NCBI GenBank assembly: GCA_039621445.1
Contig: CP154955.1
Location: forward strand, 44,353,540 to 44,417,539
Origin: Euglena gracilis
Lineage: Eukaryota > Euglenida > Euglenophyceae > Euglenales
Reading direction: 5' to 3'
DNA length: 64,000 nucleotides
Shown piece after piece: positions 11,625 through 23,598 of this stretch. The position numbers were made by a program, and so were the translations under genes. Positions within the stretch are counted from its first letter, which is position 1; each line of letters starts with the position of its first letter. Under the pieces are notes generated by a model. The model was given only the letters and a program-made list of their open reading frames with translations. It did not search any database and had not been told where the DNA came from.

Positions 11625-13100
11625 AAGGATTCCCTCTGTTTTGTGCTGGGGACGTCAAATTCTCAGTCGTGATTTTTCGTGATTTTTCGTGCTGCGAAAA
11701 AAATCGTTCGGTTTGGCCCCCTCGTGCAATTTTCGACTATTTACATTGCAAATGGTGTTGATTAAGTATCTGGCACCCCATGAGAGCCGACATTTGGCAT
11801 CGTTGATGGGCCAGAGGTGCCAAGTACAAAAAAAAAGTCTGGAAAATGCAAGACTGGCAGATGCAAGGAAGTGTCTGGCCACCAATCCAAGTTCTTTATG
11901 CTCAACACCCAAATTCGGTCCCTTACAGTCCAACTGCACAGATGCAACAACATATATCCTCACATGACATCCTAGCACATAGATTATGGCAACAACATGG
12001 ATCCTTCCGAAAAAAAAGGTTAAATTTCCCAGAGAGATTTCTGTTTGTGGCCTTGAAAGCGGTCCACTCGTCTGTCACCACCCACACCCGTTTGTTAACC
12101 ACTTTTTTCGGATCGCAACCAAATGAACGTTTGCCACCCGTTTGGCCGATCGGAATAAAGAACTTCCTTTGTGAATAGCACCTGACTCCTGGAAAAAAAT
12201 ATTGACCCCAAGGAGAGAAAGAGAAAATTCAGACCTTGGTGTATTTTTCCATGAGCCCCCAGATAGAGGGGTGGTCGAGTTTGTTGACAGGGATGCTAGC
12301 TTGCAAAAATGCGGCAACAAAATCATCAGTGGTCTTCTCCTGCTCACTTGCCCCATCCAACATCGCCTTCAAGTCCAGGGTTTTTTCCTTTTTTGGCTGA
12401 GGTTGTGAGATGTGATGATTGAAGGCAGAAAATGCAGATATAATTTCAGACAAAAACAGACAGAAACACCTCGGAGACAAGAGGTTCCAACAATTCTGCA
12501 GAAGGTCCAGGTTTCTCAACAACCTTCACCTTGTTCAGAGCGTTTTTCTTGTGGGTTGTGCTGACGCCAAATGCCCAAAAGCGTACGATGACTCAACATA
12601 ATTTACAGGAGTATGACCGCAGTTCACCACATCTCACTCCCGCGCACCTCAAAACGGGTACTCAGAGGATTTGCAAAGGTCAACGTGGTTAACATGGTTA
12701 AAACCTTAGAAAACCAAAAATCCTCTGGTTGGCTCACTCTTTTCTGTGGAGTTATCTCTCCCCCACGCTTCCAAGTGCGACCAAGTCTGGTCCGTTTTGT
12801 TGCTTGCGTCACAGGCATTGTTTGTGGCACACTAGAATTAGAAGATGACATCACTGCCAAGAGTGACCAGAAACAAAAAAAAAAGATAAAAAAATAGGAG
12901 TAAATGGATATCCTTGCACTTGCAAAAAGCAAAAATGGAACTTCCAAGAGAAAATTTCATTGTCATATTGCCTCAAAACAATTCTCATTTGTGATTCTTC
13001 GTGATTCTCGTGATTTTTCATGACTATGGGAAAGCTCCATTTTCATGCTGATCCGTGATTTTTCGCCATTTTTCGTCGCACGAAACTGAGAGAATCCCTG
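11625..13100 (-). mobile_element. Degenerate hAT transposon, copy 1
   Basis: An 8-bp target duplication TGCAGTTC (11617-11624 and 13101-13108) brackets inverted ends related to CAGGGATTCCCTC-GTTTCGTGC; the left end has lost its first base. Subterminal tandem copies of GATTTTTCGTG lie at both sides. A minus-strand gene remnant inside begins MSSSNSSVPQ...TWKRGG near 12855 and includes KTLDLKAMLDGASEQEKT and SIPVNKLDHPSIWG near 12400-12231. These resemble BED-finger/CGBP1-like hAT proteins as I remember them. The middle is frameshifted, so it is probably dead. A full second copy is at 28023-29509. Confidence 0.8.
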
Positions 13101-13733
13101 TGCAGTTCCTCTTTGGTTGTGCCTTTTTCAGCTCATGATACATTGTCCCCTTGCGTTCTCCACTTGTGTTTTCAAACACACATTCATTCACATACGACAA
13201 ATATTTTGAATCGAAAAATCATAACACTGATGTGAATGGACAGCCAAAAGACCAACCAATTCCCCACCATACTTCACCCCGTCAACACATACCAAACTAC
13301 TTGGCTGTTGGAATTAACAAAATAGGCGTAAAATGTGAATAAAGCAGAACAAATAATAATGATAATAGAATTAACAGAATTGCAGGTTTCAAGGAACACA
13401 ATAACAACACATGGAAAATGGTTCTTTCCTGTTCCGAATGCTGCTTTAAAAAAAAGCTCACACGTTGATCGTTGGGGAGGCTTAGACTGAAGAGAAGCTC
13501 CACTCATCTAAGAAGAATCTAAGGGGGGAAACCTCAGAAGAATCCAAGGAGAAAAATCTGAGAACCTAAGAAGCATTCATCCCTTCAGAGTCGCAATGAG
13601 CAGGCGATGAAGCAATGCAGTGAGTCTGGGGCCTTGCTGATAAGGAGAATGTGCATACCAGGATGTGCTGGCCGGATTATCGGCACCGGGGCGCCCGAAG
13701 ACACGGTGGCAGGCCCACGCAACCCACCCCGGG

Positions 13734-14357
13734 TCACGGCGTCACTGGGGGCGGGGGAGGGGGGCCCACGAGGGCCCAGCGGTGGCGCAGGGCGGCGGGG
13801 GTGAGGTGCCGCAGGCGGCTGCCGCGCTCCGCCAGCACGGCCAGCCAGTCTGTGCCGTGCCCAGGGTTCGATTTAAAAGCAGGCGGGGGGGGGGGTCCGG
13901 ACCCCCCCCCCCGGTCTAGCAGGGGGACAACCTCCCACCTAAACAGCGGCGCGGTCCGGGTGACCAATTTTCGGGCCGGTGCGAAGCACCTGGTCGAAAA
14001 AAAATTTGACCCCAAAATGTCCAAAGGTGCAATTTTTGACACTTTTGGGGGTAAAAAAAAAATCCTCAAAAATGCAAAAAAAATTCGGCGCAAAGCGCCA
14101 GAAAGAAAATTTGACCTTTGGGGGGGTCCTGGGTATCCCCCTGGGTCGGTCCGGCCGCCCACATGCCTGAGCCCCCTCCGTGCTCCGGACCACCCTACCC
14201 CCTCTGGTCCGGGGGTGGGGAAACTAAACCCTGTATCCCCTCCATATATCGAACCCTAGCCGTGCCGCCCCACAGCGGCGCTCAGCTCCGCGTCCAGCGC
14301 CGCCGTCCACCGGAACGGCCGCTGGTCCCCGGCAGGGGCGGTTTTGTCCCTCGCCGG
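13734..14357 (-). CDS. C-terminal part of a Myb/SANT-like domain protein, split by a MITE
   Basis: On the minus strand, RPFRWTAALDAELSAAVGRH (ending near 14267) and HGTDWLAVLAERGSRLR...LTPAALRHRWALV (from about 13861) form one Myb/SANT-like helix-turn-helix pattern with the expected tryptophans (FRW, DW, HRW) when the 397-bp element at 13862-14258 plus one 8-bp duplication is removed. The frame then ends at a TGA at 13734. Such domains bind DNA or histone tails. The upstream exon border near 14357 is not certain, and the parent gene presumably lies to the right on the same strand. The exact protein is not recognised. Confidence 0.5.
13862..14258. mobile_element. hAT-type MITE (family CAGGGTTCGAT) inside an exon
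   Basis: The ends are CAGGGTTCGAT and ATCGAACCCTA, inverted apart from the last base. Perfect 8-bp direct repeats GCCGTGCC flank it at 13854-13861 and 14259-14266. The inside is G/C-run-rich and non-coding. It interrupts the Myb-like coding frame; excising 405 bp (element plus one duplication) gives a continuous frame. Confidence 0.8.
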
Positions 14358-16540
14358 TTGCCACGCGGTGTGCCGTCCAACGTCACAACCTCCCCACCGC
14401 GGGGTGTGATCTGGCCAGTGACCCTGACCTCCCAGGGAGGGTGCCCCCTGGGAGGTCAGGGGGCCGTCAGGATGCACCTCCGAGCTGTCTGGCAAGGTGG
14501 GGAATGGTTGGCGGACCCTGCCAGGCGGTAGGTGGGCCCGACCGCCATGCAGACCCATCCCGCCGGTGTTTTCGAAACAAAAACTGCAGCTTGACGAAAA
14601 GATGGGGTGGGAGGGTCAGAGTTTGACCATCAGACCTCTTCCCACCTGGTTGTCCCCACTTAGAGGTTAGTTGCAGGGTTTACACTGCTAGAGGGTGAGA
14701 CCGCTTCCATATTGTTGCTTCACCCCCGATATTTTCAATCGAAATGACACGCAGTGCACTGGCTGATGCTGTGGATATAATTGCTGAGTTAAAACCATTG
14801 GTACTCAGGGGGTGCATCTCCCTACCTCCTTACCCGAGCGTTGTCCCGCCTACGCTGCGCGAATGCCGCCAATGCCCACGCGATGTGTCGCGTAGGCGTC
14901 GATTTTGGTATCCATTCGGCCACGACCGCCAATGCGCAATGCACCGATCGATTGCGACTGGGAGGCAGAATGCCGTGCCGAAAACGGGAAATCGTGCATT
15001 GGCTCCTGGGCCGAGATGGGTGTTCGGTCCCGCCCGCGTCTGCGCCACATTCGCGAAACCGCCCGTGCGTGAGCACGGGCCTACGTGCTTGTCATGCAAT
15101 AACTGACACGGTTTCTTTAACCCTCTCAAATATGCTTGCAAAAGAGCACCTTCACTGCGAATTCGTCGACACTGTGTTTCAACTCTGTTTTTTTTGCTTC
15201 AGGAATTTTCATTGCTTCAAAAAGAAAACTAATTTTTGTCCTCTTGTGCAATTTGCGCTTGACCATTCAAAAATGCGGATAATGTTTGTGGGGTCCAGCA
15301 CAACATGAATACAGGAGAGGGAACAATGAGCTTCACAGCATTTTCTTTGACCTCCAATCGGGCTGGCATAGGAAGCTGTACGTTTGCTTTGAAAGGGTCC
15401 GTTTGAGCAATTGCGAAAGCGGTGGAAAACCCCCCCACCTATAAGAAACCCTTTGGGGATTTTCGGACCGACCCCCACCTACAAGAAACCCCGACCTAGA
15501 AGAAACCCCTTGGGAGCTCTTGGTTGGCCACCCATAAGAAACCACAAGAAATGCCATGGTAAACGGGAGCAGTCGAGCACACTTGTTGGAGGAGCAAACA
15601 GACAAAAAAGCTCCTGTCCTGCAGGTAAAAGCAGAGTTGGTGTCACTGCTTTTGGAAAAGACTCACAATACACACTCTCCGAAGCTTCGGACCCAGGTTC
15701 ACTGTCCGACATTACAAAAGTGTGCAAGGAGGATGGGGACAGGCATTAGGAGCCACCTATAAGAAAGTCCCGCCTACAAGAAACCTCCTAGCGATGACCT
15801 CGACACCCACCTATAAGAAACACCCACCCATAAGAAACCCTTTTGGCCGGCTTTCGGAAACCCACCTGTGAGAAACGGGTTTCTTACAGGTTGGGGGTTT
15901 TACATCTGCACAGTTGCGCAGAACATTTGATCGCTTGCGCAAATGTATTGGTATTTACTTGCGCAAATGTACTTGGTATTGCTGCGTGTGGTTGTCAAAG
16001 AGTCTCAACAGAAGTGGGTGGCGTGGCGAGCTCGACTGTTAATTGACGGAAATCCTGTATTCTTTGTCCCCCCAGCAACCAAAATTGCAAATTTCTTTAA
16101 CAGTCCGTTTTGCCCATCTTATTTGTTGTGGCGAAAAACACAATCCTTTCGTAACTGACTCAATCTCCTCCGAAGGGTGCTGCAGGGCTTTAAAAGCGAA
16201 AAAAGGTGGACCTCTCAGTCAAACTCCAGAACCCACCGGGCAGTGGCAGTTCCCGCACAACTGCGCAACATCTGCAGCAGACAAGACCAGGGATTTCGTG
16301 TTTTTTGTTCGAGTGATTTATCATTTCCTGGGGTCAAACCTTCGTGAATCTAAACTTTTTTGGAGGTCTGTAAACACTAAATTTTGGTCTTCCCCCCGTC
16401 ACAGAGGGCCGGTGTGCAACCAGCAGTTCAAAGACCTAGACCCATCCCCGAGAAATAAAAAGGTTCGCAGTATGGCACACAACGATACACAAAAAAAAAT
16501 TCAGTTTCAAACAAGATCAGCCACCCAGGTGCCATTGCGG
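14358..16540. other. Repeat-rich stretch without a confident gene
   Basis: It contains a block at about 15426-15903 built from repeats of CCACCTATAAGAAACCC, ending in the inverse GGTTTCTTACAGGTTGGG, probably a foldback element. At 15910-15980 there are decayed TTGCGCAAATGT motifs. No exon could be supported. Confidence 0.45.
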
Positions 16541-16545
16541 AGCGT

Positions 16546-16690
16546 TCCCACAGGATCAAGGCCCCGGCGACAACCACCCCTGGTCCCGCGACTGCAGGGT
16601 GGGCATTGGGTACTGCGGGGGCGTGCAGCGGCCGAGGGGGTCCACCATCGCCGGCTCGCTGTACAACACCCTCCACGGCAGCGCGGCTCG
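16546..16690. CDS. Possible exon, strand uncertain
   Basis: A GC-rich island reads well on both strands. On the plus strand a good acceptor (TTCCCACAG) at about 16552 opens PGDNHPWSRDCRVG and GGVQRPRGSTIAG. On the minus strand it reads VLYSEPAMVDPLGR. Third-position GC is high in both frames, so I cannot choose. No family is recognised. Confidence 0.3.
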
Positions 16691-16973
16691 ACGAAACAAT
16701 TTGGGCGGGGTGACGAAACAATTCACACATCCCCGGAAAGAAATCTGCCGAATAGAGTGGGTTACCCACCCCGTGTCCAGGGGAAAACACTTAGGAGGCA
16801 AAAAATGCGGCCCAAACAGGCGACAGGGGGTTCATGGGACACAAAAGTGTTCCGAATGGGCAAAATTCCACTGACGTTACAAAAATCGTAGTGCAAACAG
16901 GAGTGTTCGTTGGACACAGTGTGGGGGCTTCAAAGTTCCGCGAGGAGAACCCCAGCAAAGAAACGGGATGGAT

Positions 16974-18425
16974 CTTAGGAGGCCGAATTTGCACTTAAAG
17001 GTTTTACCTTTAAAATGGGCGCATTTGCGCAAATTTGCATTTTTTTGTGAAATTTCTAGAACCCTGTACCCTGACACAGGGTAAACAGTATATTAACCGT
17101 TGCAACCCTGTGTCAAAGGGATGTAGCTCTCGGTGGTTGGCGCGCATGTTGCTCAGTGACTGATGCAAAGAGGCGGAAGGTGAGATTGGTGCAGTCGGAT
17201 GAGAAATAAGTTGGAAGCACACATCCGCTGTTAGGACACTTGGAATTGGTGCTGACGTGCTGACTGAACTGGCTTGGATACTGCAGCCGCCCGTAAGAAC
17301 ACACAGAGCCTTATTACATCACATACTACAGACTATGTCAGCCAGCCGTCACGCAACTGATGCGTGTTTGTGCGCGCATTTGCGCGCACAAACAAATCTA
17401 TGTTGGTGCGCGCATTTGCGCGCACAAAACGCAAAACGTTGAAATTAAATTGACATGTTTATGGGCGCAAATGTGCGCACCAACAAATATGTTTGTGCGC
17501 ACAAATGCGCGCACCAACACCTTGGGGAAACTAGTGTGGGGATGCAATGGGTGGCGACAAACAACATGTCTGTGTTAAAGCACGCTGATGAGAACCATGA
17601 CTCTACGAGGTTTTTTTTGAAAGTGATAGGTGTGTTGGTGAACGCATTTGCGCGCACCAACACAATTATGTTTGTGCGCGCAACAACATTTAATCAAACG
17701 CTTCAAAATAATGTGCTTGTTCGAGCCTTAGTGCACACAAACAAGGTTTGTTTGCGCGCAACTGCGCACACCAACACACATCTGTTGTGCGATACCATCT
17801 CCTCGTCCACGACGGCTGGCGAATACAATTCCACAAGCCAACCATTGGTTTGCACCACAATTACGTGGTGATGAAATTTGGGGTGAGAGGTGGTGTACAA
17901 TGTTCATTTGAACACGGCATCTGACTGGCGAAGAAGCCTTACGTGTGAACATTTTCACTGCTGTTCCCCGGCCCGTATAGCCGGTGGTTTTGGCTTCATC
18001 CGTTTGGCAGATAAGCGTAATGAATTGATGACGTGCAACTGTGACTGTTCGACACCTTTTCTGAAATAGTACTGTGTTACAAGGATTCAAAATTTGGTGC
18101 CTGAAATACCTGGGATGTGTCGGGCCGGAGTCCGATTTCTAATTATTCTCCACCATTTTCCCCTTGAAACACGTAAAACACACCAATTTTTGTGCATAAT
18201 TTGTCGGGAGTGAGTCCCACCGCTTTCATGCAACCAATCGTGGTGGTAATGGTTCAACACTTCCTGCCCCCAAAATAACGGGTATTTGAGGGCTGCCACG
18301 TCGTCCCCCCACCGTGTTTTCAACCCCCCCCCCAGTGCCACACAGCCGAAATGAAAAATTTCGGAAATTTGCGCAAATGCGCAAATCAAAATAAAAAAGC
18401 TTAAATGCGAATTAGGCCGCCTAAA
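16974..18425. mobile_element. Non-autonomous TIR element related to the 12.6-kb element
   Basis: The left end is CTTAGGAGGCCGAATTTGCA; the right end, read inversely, is TTTAGGCGGCCTAATTCGCA. These match the termini of the 48295-60869 element. About 45-55 bp inside each end is a GCGCATTTGCGC-type palindrome, and 17360-17790 holds several more, such as GCGCGCATTTGCGCGCAC. Flanks are TGGAT (16969-16973) and TGCAT (18426-18430), a 5-bp duplication with one mismatch. It is 1,452 bp long, with no convincing gene; open frames run through the palindromes. Confidence 0.75.
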
Positions 18426-18483
18426 TGCATGAATTGCATGCATGGATTGCAGCGCCCAATTTTTAATGCAACGCAGTCTGGAC

Positions 18484-19314
18484 CAAGCACCCATAGTTGA
18501 CCCCCAGATTTTCGCCATTTTCGGCCATTTTCGGCCATTTTCGGCCATTTTCGGCCATTTTCGGCCATTTTTTCCTATAGGTGGGGGGTAAAGCTGCCAA
18601 AAATTCTTTCATACCAACAATGCATTTTGATCATTCAGTCAACATGAAAGCAGTCGTGACAAGCTAACACATCCAAGGACGTCCGTTTGGAATGGGTGCT
18701 CAGGGATTAAAGAGGACAAAGAGTTCTTTGCTGCAATATGCAAATGCAAGGTTTTGGGAATAGGCTTCTTTTTTCCTGAAAGAGAGTCTTGAACAACATC
18801 TACATCTTGTCCAGCATCTGCATCTTGTACAACATCTGTATCTTGTCCAGTGCAAAATAGCCCCAAAATTAGCAAAAATTGATCCAAAATGGCCAAGATG
18901 GGTGTAATACTGGAGATTTGTGGAGAAATTATCCCAAAAATGTGTTTACTTCTTCAAAATATACAAAAAAATGCTAGCATCGCCCTTGTCACCAAAATTT
19001 TCTGAAATGCCATCAAAACATTCAGCTTTGGCCCAAATAACCCTTTCGGAGGTGGTTCTTTGAGCAGCATGTGTTGCAGGGCCAGGGATAATAACAAAAG
19101 AAGAGAGGCTGCACAGAGACAAGAGTCAGTCGCACTGAAATTGCCCCTCGGGGAAAAAGAAACTGTTCGGCAAAAAAATTCGGAAAAAATTGCAACAAAT
19201 TTTTCTCGTTTTCGGCCGTTTTCGGCCATTTTCGGCCATTTTTTGGGACTTCCATCTATAGCGCCCGAAATTTCATTTTCGGCCATTTTCGGCTATTTTT
19301 ACTATAGGTGCTTG
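18484..19314. mobile_element. TIR element (family CAAGCACC), copy 1
   Basis: The inverted ends are CAAGCACCCATAGT and ACTATAGGTGCTTG, with a perfect 8-bp duplication GTCTGGAC at 18476-18483 and 19315-19322. Just inside both ends are minisatellites of GGCCATTTTC (18503-18570; 19205-19300). An 18-bp repeat of the type CATCTGCATCTTGTCCAG lies at 18795-18860. No gene is seen. The structure fits a non-autonomous hAT-like element. Confidence 0.75.
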
Positions 19315-19549
19315 GTCTGGACAATCACTTTTTCGACCTACGGTTTGTGGTCGCCTTCCAGCCCTCCTTTGCAGTTTAGCGCATTTGGGAACACGTCCAA
19401 TTTCCGAAGGCCCCCTTATCACCGGAGGTCACTGCAGGCAAAAAAAAAAAGTAACTCCATTCGCATCCTTCAGGAAACCACCATTATTCATATCAAATCT
19501 GAGTGTGTGATTCCTTTCTGAGCTGTGGGGTGGAAATGGGTCCTCAGAA

Positions 19550-19680
19550 ATAGGTGTGCCGCGCTGAAGAGCCTCCGGAGGTACAGCGGCACGAGGGTGC
19601 CCCCCTCCACCAGGTGGGGGCCCACCATCCCGGTCGGAGCGCACAGCTCGACACGCTGCTCCGGGGTGAGGTCTGCGCTG
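19550..19680 (-). CDS. Possible exon of an unidentified minus-strand gene
   Basis: A GC-rich minus-strand frame reads LTPEQRVELCAPTGMVGPH and VEGGTLVPLYLRRLFSAA. A possible acceptor, AGCGCAG, precedes it. It is protein-like with high third-position GC. No family is recognised, and linkage to neighbouring exons is not shown. Confidence 0.35.
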
Positions 19681-20795
19681 CCCCCACACACGGGCCCCTC
19701 CACACATTGGTCGGTCGCTGCGGGCATCACGGGTCCTCAAAAGGCAGGGAACCAAAATGCACTGCCGGGACCGACGGAAATGTTGATCCAAAGGAATTCC
19801 ACGAAGGGGGGGTGCTTGCGGTTTTTCACGCTCATCCCTGGGGCGCCGTCACAGAGGTGCGGGTTCTAAGCAGCTTTCAACGGCGAGCACCGAAGCCACC
19901 CCGCGGAAAAGCAACCCACCAACCTTTCAATTTTCTGAACACATTTTACACTCTGCGCTGGCAGGGCTGTATGGGAAGGCTGGCGGGGTGAGGTCGACCC
20001 CCCCACCCACCACAGCACCTGTGTATCCCAAAAATCGGCACCGCCGGAAATTTGGGAAGGTCTGGTTGGGGGGGTAATCCCCACCCACCACCATAGGGTT
20101 TCGGGGGTTCCATTGCAGCCCTGGTGCTGGGGGTCGGAAAACATATGGAATTCAGTTAGCTGGTAATTATTTGCGAACAATGGTTGCCATAGGGCTAAAG
20201 CTACGAACAAGCCAGTGTGTGGTCCGAGCCCTCCACTTCGAACAGGTAGACTTCTTTGGGGTCCCCGCCGCAAAGGTCATCAGAGGGCACATGCAGAGGA
20301 ATGCAGGATGTGAACGATGGGCCTATGCAAAAACCCTCATTCAGGTACCAGTCGATTCGGCGCATTTCTTTGGACAGAAACCGTCATATTGGCCACCCAT
20401 ACCCCACAGCCGCAGGAATCCGGACAACTGCGGAGGGAAACCGAACAACTAACGTGGACCAGCAACCCAACCATCAGCTACAGCGCTGCCACCGCGAAAA
20501 CGAAGCCCAGTGGGAACGAGTCCGGGGGTGGGGGTGAGCTGCCCGGCCCGCCGGGGCACGCAGAAGGCGATCCCCTGCTGGGTAGCGGCGGAGGCAGCCG
20601 GCGCAGCACCACCTTCAGCGGGCCGGCCCCCCGGCCCTGCGGGGCAGCGCTGGCCGAGCCGGTGCAGCTGGGGCCGCCGGCAGGGACCTCCGCCGTTGGA
20701 AAGCACAGCCGGGGGGGGGGGGGGGACCATGCATCCAATCCTCAGCCGGCACACCCCCTACCATACTTGCATAATGGTGCCCCCCGCTGCTGTGG

Positions 20796-21421
20796 GTGTG
20801 TGAGTGTTTATGTGTGTATGTGTGTGTGTGTGTGCGTGTGTGGGTGTGGGTGTGTTGTTTGTGTGTGTGAGTGTGTTTGTGTGTTCATTTGTGTGTATCT
20901 TTGTGTACATTTATGTGTGCATTTATGTGTGTGTGTTAATGTGTGTAGGCACATGCGTGGGAATATGTGTGCCTTAGTGTGTGCATGTGGATTTGTGTGT
21001 GCGTGTTTATGGCGTGCATTTGCGTGCGTGCGTGTGTGTGTGAGGTTAGGTGTTTATTTGCGTGTTTGTGAGAATATATGTGTTTGTGTGTGTTGTGTTG
21101 TGTTATGTTGTGCTGTGTTATGTTGTTGTGGTGTGGTGTGGTGTGGTGTGTTGTGTTGTGTTGTGTTGTGTTGTGTTGTGCTATGCTGTGCTGTGCTGTG
21201 TTGTGGTGTGTTGTGTTGTGTTGTGTTGTGTTGTGTTGTGTTGTGTTGTGTTGTGTTGTGTTGTGTTGTGTTGTGTTGTGCATGCTGTGCTGTGTTGCAT
21301 GAGTTGGTGTGTGTTGTGTGGGTGGGTGGGTTCGCACGTGCGGCGTTCATGGTGCGTGGTCGCGTTTTGCAGAAGTGTGTGTGTGTGTGTGTGTGTGTGG
21401 GGTGTGGCTGTGTGTGTGTGT

Positions 21422-21461
<40 letters not shown>

Positions 21462-21545
21462 CGTGTGTGCGTGCGTGCGTGTGTCTGTGTGTGTCTGTGT
21501 GTGTGTGTCTGTGTGTCTGTGTGTGTGTGTGTGTGTGTGTGCATA
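20796..21545. repeat. Long TG-rich tract: (TG)n, (TGTTG)n and variants
   Basis: About 750 bp consist almost only of T and G, including a pentanucleotide (TGTTG)n block around 21135-21280 and several (TG)n blocks. It yields spurious long frames on both strands. Confidence 0.95.
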
Positions 21546-21559
21546 TGCGCCCGCGCATG

Positions 21560-21800
21560 TGTGTGGGCGACAAGACAGAACATGCGGCGCTGGGGTGGCT
21601 CCCTGTTCTGCTTCGGTGCGAGATAACGCTTCCTCCTCCGCAGCACAGAAATCCGGCCCACCATTGAGACAGAGTGCTCCATCGCCCCGGCCATCACCAT
21701 CTACCCTCCGCCGCTTGGCGGTGGCGCGGCTGCGGGGCGGCGGTGCGGGCAGCCCTTTCCTCCCTCCCGCCGACCGTGGTGTGGACGGCCCAATCAACCT
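21560..21800. other. GC-rich island, possible exon of uncertain strand
   Basis: The minus-strand frame gives PRSRATAKRRRVDGDGRGD and [18 protein letters not shown]; other frames are also open. It may be an exon, but neither borders nor strand can be fixed. Confidence 0.2.
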
Positions 21801-22039
21801 GATTGAGTGCGGTTGGGGGGTTTAGCCACAGGGTATTTGAAGCCGAATGCCCTGGCAGAGTTTCCTAAGTACCCTGGGAGAGGATTAGACAGGCTGGCTG
21901 GAAAAAGGTGCTGGCTCCCGGGGGGTGGGGATCCGAGGGAGGGGGCTGGCAACTAGAACCAGCGGGTACCCAAAAAAAATAGACAAAAAACCCAAGCTGG
22001 GATGATGGCATTTTTTCAGCCAAAATTGGAGGTGAGAAC

Positions 22040-23598
22040 CAAGCACCTTCGGTCACCCACCCCTTTGAGCCCCGCATCGCCCTGCATCGCCCTGCATCGC
22101 CTTGCATCGCCCTGCATCGCCCTGCATCGCCTTTGGACCCCTTGAAGGTGTACCTAATATGCCTACTGCTTTTGCCGCTCTAGCCCACTTTTGGCTACTT
22201 TTGGCCACCTCTGGTTGCTTTTTGACCACTTTGACCACTTTTGACTGCTTTTTGCCCACTTTGACCACTTTTGCTACTTTTTGACCACTTTTGCCCATTT
22301 CCAACCACCTTTGCAGCTTTTTGATCACTTTTGCTGCTTTTTGACCACTTTTGGCCCCTTTTGCCTGCTTTTTGACCACTTTTGACAACTTTTGTTGCTT
22401 TTCGACCACTTTTGCCCACTTTTGGCCATTGTTGCAGCTTTTTGATCACTTTCACTTTTTTGCCCCCTTTGCTGCTTTTTGACCACTTTTGGCCATTGTT
22501 GTAGCTTTTTGATCACTTTCACTTTTTTGCCCACTTTTGCTGCTTTTTGACCACTTTTGCCCACTTTTGTCCACCTTTTACCACTTTTGCTGCTTTCTGA
22601 CCAGTTTACCCCACTTTTGCCTACTTTTTAACCACTTTTTGACCACTTTTGCTGCTTTTTGCCGGCACAGGATGTGGTGCGGAGGTTAAACCAGCAACAA
22701 CCAAGGAAAGCCACGGCAAAGTGTGGCCGTATCCGACCAGTCGATTGTGTTGTCCAATCTGGCTTCGGCTGCGTCTTCCACTGCGTCTTGTCTCATTGCA
22801 CCTTGTCCAGCATCTGCATCTTTTCCACCATCTGCTTCTTTCCTCGACATCCACTCGCGACCTTGTGTATTAAATTCGCGGCTCGTTGGATGCCAATCGT
22901 TCCAAAGGCGCAGTATGCGCACCCTACACATGCGCACATGCGCACCCCTACAAGCATCCTCGGATTCACATGCCCTACAAGCATCCACGGATGCACATGA
23001 TCATGTACATGCCTACAACCGCGACTACATTCGCCCGTTTATCCCACAACTTAAGATTCTCCCCATAACCTCCCTCTCCCACCGGAGCTTCCACTCCAGG
23101 AGTCACTCAGGGAAGGCCAGACGAGCCAGAGAGGAACATCGTCGACTCAGGTACGAAGCAAGCACCAATGTGGAGGCTGTACGCAGGTATGCAGCAGGGA
23201 CACGATACCTTCGGCTCCAGGGGAGTCACACACCTCCCGGAGGGGGACGGAGAGGTCCAGCACGGCAGCAGAGGCAGAGGCATGGGCAGACATGAAAGGC
23301 AGGCTGGAGTGGTCTGCGAGGGAGGGAGGGACGAGACAACAGAGGTGTACCCAGCAGTATGGGCCCAAATATGGACCCCACTTCAGCCATCAAAAATCCC
23401 CGCATCCAAAAAATCCAAAAAAAATCCCCGCATCGCCCTGCATAGCCCTGCATCGCCCTGCATCGGAACCCCACCTTTGGCCTCCAAAATTCCCGCATCG
23501 CCCTGCATCGCCCTGCATCGGAACCCCACCTTTGGCCTCCAAAATTCCCGCATCGCCCTGCATCGCCCTGCATCGCCCTGCATCGCCCTGCATCGCCG
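22040..23598. mobile_element. TIR element (family CAAGCACC), copy 2
   Basis: The inverted ends are CAAGCACCTTCGG and CCGAAGGTGCTTG, with a perfect 8-bp duplication GTGAGAAC at 22032-22039 and 23599-23606. Tandem GCATCGCCCT units lie inside both ends (22073-22130; 23430-23597). An imperfect repeat of GACCACTTTTGCTGCTTTTT fills 22190-22670. A GC-rich segment at 23130-23310 may be captured or coding sequence, but is not resolved. Confidence 0.8.

Noticed and set aside
20478-20710. GC-rich island open on both strands (minus PLKVVLRRLPPPL)
   Set aside because: No splice sites that fix strand or frame; composition alone is not enough.
20317-21825. A 502-codon open frame on the plus strand and a 247-codon one on the minus strand
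   Set aside because: They run through (TG)n and (TGTTG)n repeats, which lack stops in some frames; the Cys/Val and His/Thr composition is an artefact.
23130-23310. Possible exon (plus GK-ARRAREEHRRLRYE or minus SASAAVLDLSVPLREV)
   Set aside because: It lies inside a TIR element, both strands are open, and no borders are convincing.
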